Notes under the pieces: generated by a model | Told to the model about the DNA's origin: nothing | Databases searched by the model: none | The model's input: only the letters and a program-made list of their open reading frames with translations | Part shown: positions 50,860-58,581 of the stretch, piece after piece | Position numbering within the stretch: position 1 is the first letter of the stretch | How the letters are laid out: each line of letters opens with the position of its first letter | Translations under genes and position numbers: made by a program | NCBI GenBank assembly: GCA_018402765.1 | Contig: JAGYIE010000001.1 | Coordinates: 558,001-622,000, forward strand | From: Vicingaceae bacterium | GTDB taxonomy: Bacteria; Bacteroidota; Bacteroidia; Flavobacteriales_E; Vicingaceae | Direction: 5' to 3' | DNA: 64,000 nt

Positions 50860-50901
50860 TTATCCGATTATAAACGTTTATTAACCGTTAGTAACGGATA
50901 A
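50860..50901. promoter_or_regulatory. nested palindromes upstream of the integrase (candidate attachment or control site)
   Basis: TTATCCG (50860-50866) and CGGATAA (50895-50901) form outer arms. Inside are TAAACGTTTA (50871-50880) and CCGTTAGTAACGG (50885-50897), both perfect palindromes. The site lies 90 bp before the integrase start. Its CGTTAGTAACG core recurs upstream of higB (45212-45222, other strand). Confidence 0.55.
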
Positions 50902-50923
50902 TAACTACATCCATATCTAACAA

Positions 50924-51298
50924 ATGATGCAACGAATTAAAAAGTGTAAAATTTGCAAAAAAACAATTTCGGGAAGAGAAGATAAAGTCTTTTGCTCCAT
51001 CTACTGTAAAAATTATTATCATGTAAAATTGAGAAGTGTTACCAATAATGAGGCAAAGCAAATTGATGAAATCCTCCATAGAAACAGATCCATATTGCTA
51101 GAGGTGTTAGGTAAAAATATGATTCAAAAAAAGGTCGATCGACTAACCCTTTCAAAGAAGAAGTTTAACTTCAAATACCTAACACATTTCAACATTAATA
51201 AACAAGGTAAAATGTATCACTTCCTGTATGATATTGCCTGGATGGAGTTTTCAGACGACGAAATATTAATTATCCGAAGAAAGACATCAGCTCAATGA
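50924..51298 (+). CDS. small zinc-ribbon protein (paralogue of 34967)
   Basis: This 124-residue cytoplasmic protein has CKICKKTISGREDKVFCSIY plus C (CxxC-x13-CxxxC, residues 8-31), then LHRNRSILLEVLGKNMIQKK, KKKFNFKYLTHFN and a C-terminal YHFLYDIAWMEFSDDEILII. Order and spacing match the zinc-ribbon protein at 34967-35329, so the two are paralogues. It is divergent from the integrase and may be island cargo or the first gene outside it. The function is unknown. ATG 50927 is an equally good start. Confidence 0.7.
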   Translation: MMQRIKKCKICKKTISGREDKVFCSIYCKNYYHVKLRSVTNNEAKQIDEILHRNRSILLEVLGKNMIQKKVDRLTLSKKKFNFKYLTHFNINKQGKMYHFLYDIAWMEFSDDEILIIRRKTSAQ

Positions 51299-51301
51299 GC
51301 A

Positions 51302-51340
51302 CAAAAAAACCCTTATCCGGCTTTGACAGACAAGGGCTTT
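51302..51340 (-). terminator. terminator of rny
   Basis: Arms CCCTTATC (51310-51317) and GACAAGGG (51329-51336) pair with one mismatch, followed on the minus strand by a seven-T run (A-run 51303-51309). It lies 20 bp past the rny stop and may also serve the convergent zinc-ribbon gene. Confidence 0.85.
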
Positions 51341-51359
51341 ACATACTGTTTAAATTAGT

Positions 51360-52901
51360 TTACTTCGCGTAATTTACTGCTCTTCGTTCTCTAATCACTG
51401 TAACTTTCACTTGACCAGGATAGGTCATCTCGGTTTGAATTTTTTGAGCAATATCAAACGATAAGGTATCCGCTTCCAAATCGCTTACTTTATCACTCTC
51501 TACGATTACTCTCAATTCTCTACCTGCCTGTATAGCATAAGCTTTGGTTACACCATTGTGTGACATCCCTAGAGATTCTAATTCCTTAATCCTATTTATA
51601 TACGATTCTACAATTTCTCTTCTCGCGCCAGGTCGAGCACCTGAAACAGCATCACAAACTTGTACTATTGGAGAAATTAAAGAAGTCATTTCTATTTCAT
51701 CATGGTGAGCTCCAATCGCATTACAAACCTCAGGTTTTTCTTTGTACTTCTCAGCCAACTTCATACCCAAAATAGCGTGTGGCAATTCTGGCTCATCATC
51801 CGGCACTTTACCTATATCGTGCAACAATCCTGCTCGTTTAGCCACCTTAGCATTTAAGCCAAGTTCACTAGCCATAGTTGCGCATAAGTTTGCTACTTCT
51901 CTACTGTGCTGCAATAAGTTTTGTCCATAAGAAGAACGATACTTCATTCTACCGACCATTCGGATTAATTCAGGGTGTAATCCATGAATCCCTAAATCAA
52001 TACAGGTCTTTTTACCGGTATCTATAATTTCTTCTTCGAGTTGTTTCATTGTTTTAGAAACCACCTCTTCAATTCTCGCTGGGTGAATTCTACCATCTGA
52101 AACCAATTGGTGTAGCGCTAATCGAGCACACTCTCTCCTGATAGGATCAAAACAAGATAAGATAATCGCTTCAGGTGTATCATCTACAATAATCTCAACG
52201 CCTGTAGCAGCTTCCAACGCTCTAATGTTACGACCTTCACGGCCAATAATTCTACCTTTTAATTCATCGCTTTCTATATTAAATACAGAAACCGAATTCT
52301 CAATTGCTTGCTCTGTGGCAACACGCTGAATGGTTTGAACTACAATTTTCTTAGCTTCTTTATTCGCATTAATCTTAGCTTCATCTACAGTGTCCTTTAT
52401 ATAAGACATTGCTTCTGTTTTTGCTTCAGCTTTTAATGCTTCTACTAGTTGTGTTTTTGCTTCTTCCGCAGTCATTCCGGCCAATGCTTCTAACTGATCT
52501 ACCTGCTTTCTGCGATCTCGATCAATGTCCTCTTGCTTCTTTTGAACAAGCTCTAATTGCTTATTCAAATTTTCTTTAATCGCAGCGTTTTCTTTATCTT
52601 TCTTATTGACTTCAGCTAACTTTTGATTCAAAGTGGTCTCTTTCTGCTTCACTCTGTTCTCTCCATCAGACATCTTTCTTTCACGCTCAGAAATCACTTT
52701 TTCATGATCTTCTTTTAGCTGCAAAAATTTCTCTTTTGCTTGAAGAATTTTATCTTTTTTGATAACCTCTGCTTCAGCTTTTGCCTCTTCTATAAGGTCT
52801 GCACTTCGTTTCTCTATTGCTTTTTTAAGCACAAAGAAAACAACGGCTGCCCCTACTCCTAATCCAACGAGCAAGCCAATAATGATACTTACTATATCCA
52901 T
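51360..52901 (-). CDS. rny: ribonuclease Y
   Basis: This 513-residue membrane-anchored endoribonuclease starts global mRNA decay. It has an N-terminal membrane helix ([20 protein letters not shown]), a long coiled coil (about 25-195), a KH domain with [20 protein letters not shown] (about 215-234) and an HD domain with [11 protein letters not shown] (about 358-368) and AHHDE. Length and order are typical. The gene lies downstream of zapA, with a structured RNA candidate between. Confidence 0.96.
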   Translation of the reverse strand: MDIVSIIIGLLVGLGVGAAVVFFVLKKAIEKRSADLIEEAKAEAEVIKKDKILQAKEKFLQLKEDHEKVISERERKMSDGENRVKQKETTLNQKLAEVNKKDKENAAIKENLNKQLELVQKKQEDIDRDRRKQVDQLEALAGMTAEEAKTQLVEALKAEAKTEAMSYIKDTVDEAKINANKEAKKIVVQTIQRVATEQAIENSVSVFNIESDELKGRIIGREGRNIRALEAATGVEIIVDDTPEAIILSCFDPIRRECARLALHQLVSDGRIHPARIEEVVSKTMKQLEEEIIDTGKKTCIDLGIHGLHPELIRMVGRMKYRSSYGQNLLQHSREVANLCATMASELGLNAKVAKRAGLLHDIGKVPDDEPELPHAILGMKLAEKYKEKPEVCNAIGAHHDEIEMTSLISPIVQVCDAVSGARPGARREIVESYINRIKELESLGMSHNGVTKAYAIQAGRELRVIVESDKVSDLEADTLSFDIAQKIQTEMTYPGQVKVTVIRERRAVNYAK

Positions 52902-52919
52902 CCTTTTGTATTAATTTAT

Positions 52920-53112
52920 TAAAAAAAACCCGAGCAAAAATGTTGTTTGAGTAAACCCCTAATAAAAGGATTTGAGTTTTCCGGAATACCGCAGACTTCC
53001 AACGTCTCTCAATAAATTGAGAAATCACCCAGCAAACTGGGATAATTAAAGGCCTGTCTTTGGCACCACTAAGTTAAACTCACGCTGTTAAGCATGTTGA
53101 GTTTACCAAACA
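52920..53112 (-). ncRNA. 6S-like structured RNA candidate between zapA and rny
   Basis: The 279-bp spacer is free of reading frames and rich in hairpins on the minus strand. A 9-bp closing stem pairs GGTAAACTC (53099-53107, minus) with GGGTTTACT (52949-52957, minus). Inside lie AAACTCA/TGAGTTT, CCCAG-TTTG-CTGGG and TCTCAAT/ATTGAGA hairpins. A TTTG and a CAAATTTG box stand upstream, and a T-run (52919-52927) follows. Length of about 170-190 nt, closing stem and position beside zapA fit 6S RNA. The identity is inferred; the large central bubble was not confirmed. Confidence 0.55.
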
Positions 53113-53180
53113 TTACAAATTTGCACGGGCATGCAGTATTCCCATCAAAGGGATTTTATTTTAAGAACGCTCTTTTTATT

Positions 53181-53468
53181 TCAAATAAGTTTAGAAACCA
53201 AGGCTTCCAAACCTTCTAACTCTTCACGTAATCCGTCGTCTTCACTGACGCTTTTCGATTCAATTTCTATTGACTTTGTTGCAAATTCTAATGCACACAT
53301 GGCCAACAAATCTTGTTTATCTTTCACAGCATACTTGCTTTCGTAATCCTTTAAAATATCGTTAATACGCTTTGCGGCTTTACGAATTGCTTCTTCTTCC
53401 TGCTCATTGCTGACAGTTAGCGGATAGGGACGATTAGCAATTATTACTTTTATTGAAAGATTCCTCAC
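53181..53468 (-). CDS. zapA: cell division protein ZapA
   Basis: This 95-residue cytosolic protein bundles FtsZ filaments at the division site. The N-terminal strand-rich part is LSIKVIIANRPYPLTVSNEQ, followed by EEAIRKAAKRINDILKDYES and a C-terminal helix that forms the dimer coiled coil (LLAMCALEFATKSIEIESKS). Length and features are those of the ZapA family. It lies 10 bp after the coiled-coil gene and precedes the RNA candidate and rny. Confidence 0.92.
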   Translation of the reverse strand: MRNLSIKVIIANRPYPLTVSNEQEEEAIRKAAKRINDILKDYESKYAVKDKQDLLAMCALEFATKSIEIESKSVSEDDGLREELEGLEALVSKLI

Positions 53469-53478
53469 GGATTAATCA

Positions 53479-53763
53479 TTACTTATTAAATTGTGCAATG
53501 CACTTATCTACTTCCCGTACAAGCTCATTCAACTTCAATTTCATTTCCCGATTACCTCCATCGCTAGTATTTCCGGTAATTTTTAAAACGTTATTTCTGT
53601 TTTCTAACTCGTTTATTTCAACTTTTAATCGAGCAATTTCTTCATTCAGCTGCATTACCTTTTTTCGCTCTTGCTCCAACTGGTCTTGTGTTTGCTGTTG
53701 CTTTTTAACCAAAGCTAACACTTTTGTTTTTATATTTTTGACCGTTAAACTTAGATTCTCCAC
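53479..53763 (-). CDS. coiled-coil protein upstream of zapA
   Basis: This 94-residue cytoplasmic protein is almost entirely helical. A coiled coil spans about residues 5-60 (VKKQQQTQDQLEQERKKVMQ, LEVEINELENR-like heptads), followed by a shorter helix LKLNELVREVDKCIAQFNK. Its place directly before zapA in the same operon suggests a division-related partner comparable in role to ZapB, but there is no direct sequence proof. Confidence 0.75.
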   Translation of the reverse strand: MENLSLTVKNIKTKVLALVKKQQQTQDQLEQERKKVMQLNEEIARLKVEINELENRNNVLKITGNTSDGGNREMKLKLNELVREVDKCIAQFNK

Positions 53764-53882
53764 TTCAGCAAATGAATTAAAAAATATGACTCATTAAGTC
53801 TTTTACAAAGCTAAGAATTTTTTTGAGCGATTAACTGTTGAAATAAATATCATTTAAAATTTTAAAGAGTTTGGCTAAAACC

Positions 53883-53890
53883 TAAGTTTG
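53883..53890 (+). promoter_or_regulatory. -7 box of the M23 peptidase promoter
   Basis: TAAGTTTG matches TAnnTTTG. Transcription would begin near 53897, leaving a short leader before ATG 53924 and almost none before ATG 53900, which supports the downstream start. Confidence 0.55.
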
Positions 53891-53923
53891 TATTGAATTA
53901 TGACCCATTTGTATTATCAATAT

Positions 53924-55642
53924 ATGCGCTTATTTTTTTCTTTATTTCTGCTCGCTAACTCACTTTTGTGCCTAGCTCAAGAAACCAATTATCCAACGGA
54001 TTACTTTGCAGCTCCCATGGATATACCGCTATTTATGTCTGGCAATTATGGCGAAATAAGATCCAATCATTTTCATGGTGGTGTAGATCTCAAAACTCAA
54101 GGTAGAGAAGGTATTCCTGTTAAAGCAGCTGCTGAAGGATTTGTGAGTCGTATTAAAATATCGCCTTTTGGCTATGGTAAAGCTATTTACATCACTCACC
54201 CAAATGGATATATCACTGTGTATGGTCACATTCAGAAGTTTAGCGACGCTATTGAAGCCTACATTAAAAAAAGTCAATACCAAAAAGAGAGTTTCTCTGT
54301 GGAGCTATTTCCGATGAGTAAAGAGTTACAGCTAAAACAAGGCGATCTTATTGCTTATTCAGGAAACACAGGTGGCTCGGGTGGTCCGCACCTTCACTTT
54401 GAAATTAGGGATTCTAAAACGGAAACACCTTTGAATGTATTGCTTTTTGGATTGGACATTAAAGATGCAATAAAGCCATCCATCAAGTCAATTATGGTGT
54501 ACCCAATGAATGACACAAGCACCGTAAATGGGAAATACACCAAGCAGCGATTTACGGTAACAGGAAGCAATGGTAATTACACAATCATAGGAAGCCCGAT
54601 ACAACTTCATGGAAAAATCGGATTTGGCATTGAAGCTATTGACCAAGCAAGTGGTGTATCGAATAGAATCGGTTGCTACAAAATAAATTTAAAGGCTGAT
54701 GATGAGTTAATTTATGCACATGAAATTGATCAAATACCCTTTAATAAGTCAAGGTTTATTAATGCCTATATCGATTATGAAGAAAAAGTAAAATCGGGAA
54801 GGAGGTATCAATTGAGCTATGTTCTGCCAAACAACCAACTACCTATTTACAAAACAGAGAAAACTTCTGGTCCAATTATCTTGAGCCCTAATGAACGTAA
54901 ACAAATGCTCTATGAGGTAATCGATGTGTATGGAAATAGCAGTAGTTTATCATTTGAAGTTGTTGAAAGTAATAATCATACTCCTAGAACAACTGTTGTA
55001 AAATCAAAAGAAAATAGATTTTTCAAGTACAACCGCAGAAATATAATCCTAGAAGATGATATTCTTGTAAACATTCCTCCTTTCTTTTTATACGACGATT
55101 TGGAATTTGAATTTTCAAGAAGCGAGGCTAAAAACGGATGTATTTCAACGATGTACAACCTGCACAATAAATATACGCCCCTTCACTCCTACATGAATGT
55201 TTCTATAAAACTAGAAGGACTAACGGAGTACCAAAAAGAGAAAAGCTTAATTGTTTCTTCTACAAATGGAGGGAAATCATTTTCAGCAGAAGGTGGAAAA
55301 TGGGAGAACGAAAATATTGCTATACGAAGCAGAAGTTTTGGTAGCTATTGCGTAAAACTTGATACTACAGCTCCAGTAATTACTCCAGTTAATATTTTTA
55401 ATGGTGCTAATATGAATGAAAAATGGTCCATCATGATCAAAGCGACAGACAATTTGTCTGGTATTAATTTTTACCGCGGTGAAGTGGATGGAAAATGGAT
55501 GCTATTTGAATACGATTACAAGAAGAACCTATTTTTTCACTATTTTGATGGATCAATTGAAAGTGGCAAGCATACATTAACGTTCAAAGTAATTGATGGA
55601 AATAAGAATGAAAGTACCTACACCACTACTTTTAACAAATAA
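53924..55642 (+). CDS. M23 family metallopeptidase (LytM type)
   Basis: This periplasmic zinc peptidase of about 572 residues probably cuts peptidoglycan cross-bridges or acts as a regulator of such enzymes. Signal peptide MRLFFSLFLLANSLLCLA. The M23 domain (about 25-165) has the zinc ligands in NHFHGGVDLK (H, D) and HLHFEIRD (H-x-H). The remaining 400 residues are beta-rich and of unknown fold (Ig-like, ending LTFKVIDGNKNEST), a usual extension in Bacteroidota. An upstream ATG (53900) gives a less convincing signal peptide. Confidence 0.9.
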   Translation: MRLFFSLFLLANSLLCLAQETNYPTDYFAAPMDIPLFMSGNYGEIRSNHFHGGVDLKTQGREGIPVKAAAEGFVSRIKISPFGYGKAIYITHPNGYITVYGHIQKFSDAIEAYIKKSQYQKESFSVELFPMSKELQLKQGDLIAYSGNTGGSGGPHLHFEIRDSKTETPLNVLLFGLDIKDAIKPSIKSIMVYPMNDTSTVNGKYTKQRFTVTGSNGNYTIIGSPIQLHGKIGFGIEAIDQASGVSNRIGCYKINLKADDELIYAHEIDQIPFNKSRFINAYIDYEEKVKSGRRYQLSYVLPNNQLPIYKTEKTSGPIILSPNERKQMLYEVIDVYGNSSSLSFEVVESNNHTPRTTVVKSKENRFFKYNRRNIILEDDILVNIPPFFLYDDLEFEFSRSEAKNGCISTMYNLHNKYTPLHSYMNVSIKLEGLTEYQKEKSLIVSSTNGGKSFSAEGGKWENENIAIRSRSFGSYCVKLDTTAPVITPVNIFNGANMNEKWSIMIKATDNLSGINFYRGEVDGKWMLFEYDYKKNLFFHYFDGSIESGKHTLTFKVIDGNKNESTYTTTFNK

Positions 55643-55680
55643 TAAGAACGAACATAATGAATAACCATTAATTTTAGCTG

Positions 55681-56328
55681 ATGAAAATACGTCAACGACT
55701 TTTATCTTTAGTGGTAATTTTTTTATTTTCTCTTTCAGCTATCGCTCAAAATGAGTCTGATGAATCACTAATTCAGTTTTCTGGAATCATTATTACCGGC
55801 GACAGCTTAAACCCTGTTCCGTATGCCAGTATAATCGTAAAGAATACGCAAAGGGGAACTACTTCTGATTACTACGGTTATTTCTCATTCGTAGCTAAGC
55901 CATCGGATACCATTGTATTTTCGTCCATAGGATTTAAAAAGTCGGAGTTTGTTATTCCTGACACTTTAAATGACAATCGATATTCATTAATACAAATGCT
56001 ACAAAATGATACGGTTATGCTAGATGAGGCGATCGTTTATCCATGGCCTACCCAGGATCAGTTTAAGCAAGCATTCTTAAATTTAGAAATACCTGACGAT
56101 GCACTAGAAATTGCGCGTAAAAACCTAAGTGAAGATCAGCTTGCAGCGCGCGCGGAGGCAATGCCTATGAATGCCAACATGAATTTTAGGTATCAGATGC
56201 AACAAAGAACAAACCAAATGTATTATGCAGGTCAGTATGTTCCGAATAATTTACTCAACCCTTTAGCTTGGGCGAAATTCGTAGAAGCATGGAAAAGAGG
56301 CGACTTTAAAAGAAAAGATAAGCGTTAA
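55681..56328 (+). CDS. exported carboxypeptidase-regulatory-like domain protein
   Basis: This 215-residue protein has a signal peptide (residues 1-22). A CarboxypepD_reg-like beta-sandwich (about 32-115; DSLNPVPYASIIVKNTQRGT, DTIVFSSIGFKKSEF) is followed by a helical, Gln/Met-rich tail (MNFRYQMQQRTNQMYYAGQY) ending in basic residues. The domain usually sits at the N-terminus of TonB receptors; here it stands alone without a barrel. It lies 38 bp after the M23 gene, and both may form one transcript. Function unknown. Confidence 0.8.
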   Translation: MKIRQRLLSLVVIFLFSLSAIAQNESDESLIQFSGIIITGDSLNPVPYASIIVKNTQRGTTSDYYGYFSFVAKPSDTIVFSSIGFKKSEFVIPDTLNDNRYSLIQMLQNDTVMLDEAIVYPWPTQDQFKQAFLNLEIPDDALEIARKNLSEDQLAARAEAMPMNANMNFRYQMQQRTNQMYYAGQYVPNNLLNPLAWAKFVEAWKRGDFKRKDKR

Positions 56329-56804
56329 GCCATCAGGCGAGCGTGCCAACTATCTTTTACTGCTGTTTTCCAGTTGGTCTCAAACTCTGCCTTTGTAGCA
56401 ACTAAGTTATTATAAACTATTGTATTCTCATTCAGTTGGCCTTCACGCAGTAATTCTTCAAACGTAGCCATTTTGGCAAGTTTTAAATCACCATCATCTT
56501 CGTAAGCAATTGTTAAACGGTCAAATAAATCAAGATTGAATCCTTTTTCCATATGTTTTACAAAACTTACAGAACTATCAATTGAGCATCCTGATGCCTT
56601 CGCCTTGGATTCATCAACAAAAAAGATTAGAAATGTATTTTTCAAAAGAGCAAAAGAAGCTGCCAGAGCTGACCCGTGAGCATTCCAATTCGCAATAAAT
56701 TCCTTAGCCTCATTTTCAATTACACGAACTTCATCATCCGATAAAATGCGATTAGACTGGTAAATCCATACTCTGCTATGTGGTGCTAATTCTTGGTAAT
56801 TCAT
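56325..56804 (-). CDS. conserved hypothetical protein of Bacteroidota
   Basis: This 159-residue soluble protein starts YQELAPHSRVWIYQSNRILS. The pattern continues with FIANWNAHGSALAASFALL and FFVDESKAKASGCSIDSSVS. Homologues are often labelled ABC transporter ATPase, but no Walker A or B motif is present, so that label is unsupported. The conserved W, H and C residues hint at a small enzyme or binding protein. It is convergent with the preceding gene, with a 4-bp overlap of the stops. Confidence 0.75.
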   Translation of the reverse strand: MNYQELAPHSRVWIYQSNRILSDDEVRVIENEAKEFIANWNAHGSALAASFALLKNTFLIFFVDESKAKASGCSIDSSVSFVKHMEKGFNLDLFDRLTIAYEDDGDLKLAKMATFEELLREGQLNENTIVYNNLVATKAEFETNWKTAVKDSWHARLMA

Positions 56805-56906
56805 TGCTCGTTTTTTTTCAAAATTAACTATTATAAAAAGCTCTCTCCACTTCTTAACAACAAAATTCAGAAAAAGGAATTATCTTTAGCCTAAAAGTTT
56901 GACACG

Positions 56907-57353
56907 ATGAAAGAACTATTAATGGAAAAGGAAGTTGTTTGGTTTATTATTGGACTAACTTTATTCTTGCTTGAATTTATTTTCCCTGGTTTAATTTTGA
57001 TCTTTTTTGGTGTTGGTGCATGGGTTACATCGATTTTCGCCTACTTTTTAGATATCAGCATAGATACGCAACTTTTCATTTTTATTGCCTCTTCATTAAT
57101 TAGTTTGGCCGCATTGCGGAAGTTATTAAAAGAGAAATATATGGATGTTAGTAATGATAAAAACAATCACCTAGCTGAAGATTTTGTAGGTCAAAATGCA
57201 ACGGCACTACTATCATTTAAAGCCGGCGTAAAAGGTAAAGTTGAATTTAGAGGGAGCCAATGGGATGCCATATCTGACCAAGATATTTTAGCAGGACAAA
57301 CCGTTAGTATTACAGGAATCAATAGCATTAAATTAATCGTATCACCATTATAA
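56907..57353 (+). CDS. NfeD family membrane protein
   Basis: This 148-residue protein has three or four N-terminal membrane helices (about 8-75; VVWFIIGLTLFLLEFIFPGL) and a C-terminal soluble OB-fold (about 90-148; VGQNATALLSFKAGVKGKVE, GQTVSITGINSIKLIV). NfeD proteins work with stomatin/SPFH proteins, and the paraslipin gene follows 11 bp downstream. Such pairs organise membrane microdomains and may support envelope protein quality control. Confidence 0.92.
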   Translation: MKELLMEKEVVWFIIGLTLFLLEFIFPGLILIFFGVGAWVTSIFAYFLDISIDTQLFIFIASSLISLAALRKLLKEKYMDVSNDKNNHLAEDFVGQNATALLSFKAGVKGKVEFRGSQWDAISDQDILAGQTVSITGINSIKLIVSPL

Positions 57354-57364
57354 ACAACTACACT

Positions 57365-58291
57365 ATGGGAACAGCTACAATTATTTATTTAGGCCTCATT
57401 ATTTTTGCATTTGTCATTTTTCTTTCAACAGTAAAAATTGTACCTCAGCGCAGCGCATTTATTGTAGAGCGATTTGGGAAATACCAAAAAACATTATTGG
57501 CAGGCTTCCACATTATAATTCCTATAATAGATAAAGTAGCCTACAAACATACTCTAAAGGAGCAAGTAATTGATGTATCTGCTCAGACATGTATAACCAA
57601 GGATAATATTTCAGTAGAAGTAGATGGGGTGCTCTATCTGCAAGTTGTAGAACCTAAGAATGCTTCTTACGGAATTGACAATTATCACTTTGCTTCTATC
57701 CAATTGGCACAAACAACCATGAGAAGTATAATCGGAAAATTGGAACTAGACAAAACATTTGAAGAGCGAGATACCATTAATTCGATAATTGTAGAAGCTG
57801 TGGACAAGGCTTCTGACCCTTGGGGCGTTAAAGTTGCACGGTATGAAATAAAAAACATAGCTCCACCGCAAAGTATAAAAGACGCCATGGAGAAACAAAT
57901 GCGTGCAACACGTGAAAAAAGAGCAATAATTGCGACTTCTGAAGGAGAAATGCAAGCTAAAATAAATCAAGCAGAGGGAGATAAGCAAGAATTAATTGCA
58001 CGATCAGAAGGTGAGAAAATGAAACGTATAAATGAAGCTGAAGGAAAAGGTAGAGAAATTGAGCGAATTGCTCAAGCAACTGCAGAAGGTGTCCGTTTAA
58101 TCGCCTTAGCGATTCAAGAAAAAGGTGGTAAAGATGCTGTAAACCTTAGAGTTGCAGAACAATATATTGGAGAATTTGGAAAGTTGGCCAAAACGAATAA
58201 TACCATTATTCTACCGTCAGATTTAAGCGATATAGCGGGACTTGTAGCTACTGCAACATCTGTTTTAAATAAAAAAGATTCACCATCTTAA
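57365..58291 (+). CDS. paraslipin/stomatin-like SPFH protein
   Basis: This 308-residue inner-membrane-anchored protein has an N-terminal helix (IIYLGLIIFAFVIFLSTVKI) and an SPFH domain (about 25-190) with VPQRSAFIVERFGKYQKTLL and GVKVARYEIKNIAPPQSIKD. A coiled coil (about 190-240; EGEMQAKINQAEGDKQELIA) and the C-terminal stomatin tail follow. It oligomerises at the membrane with NfeD, encoded just upstream. Length is standard for the QmcA/paraslipin group. Confidence 0.93.
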   Translation: MGTATIIYLGLIIFAFVIFLSTVKIVPQRSAFIVERFGKYQKTLLAGFHIIIPIIDKVAYKHTLKEQVIDVSAQTCITKDNISVEVDGVLYLQVVEPKNASYGIDNYHFASIQLAQTTMRSIIGKLELDKTFEERDTINSIIVEAVDKASDPWGVKVARYEIKNIAPPQSIKDAMEKQMRATREKRAIIATSEGEMQAKINQAEGDKQELIARSEGEKMKRINEAEGKGREIERIAQATAEGVRLIALAIQEKGGKDAVNLRVAEQYIGEFGKLAKTNNTIILPSDLSDIAGLVATATSVLNKKDSPS

Positions 58292-58522
58292 ATTTTAAAT
58301 GCCCAGAAAGTAAGGCCATTAATAGCTTGTATCAATCATTATTGTATCAACTGCTTTTTTACATATTCTATTTTTATCATAAATATCTCTTTACCCCAGG
58401 CATCAACATTTGCTTAGTATTTTGATTATCAAAAATTATTGACAACCTACTAATTGAATTAACTATCAATTATCGTGTTAGCTATTTTTTCAAGATTATG
58501 CAAGCAATTAGTTCTATATAAC

Positions 58523-58562
58523 TAAAAAAATAGGCTATTCTCTTATAAGAAAATAGCCTAAA
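58523..58562 (-). terminator. terminator of the persulfide dioxygenase-rhodanese gene
   Basis: Arms TAGGCTATT (58531-58539) and AATAGCCTA (58552-58560) enclose a further self-complementary TCTTATAAGA. A T-run follows on the minus strand (A-run 58524-58530). It is 20 bp past the stop. The rest of 58292-58522 shows nothing I can identify. Confidence 0.88.
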
Positions 58563-58581
58563 AGTGCTGTTAATTTATTGG

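Noticed and set aside
56325-56804. ABC transporter ATPase
   Set aside because: No Walker A, Walker B or signature motif; the label common for this family is not supported by sequence.
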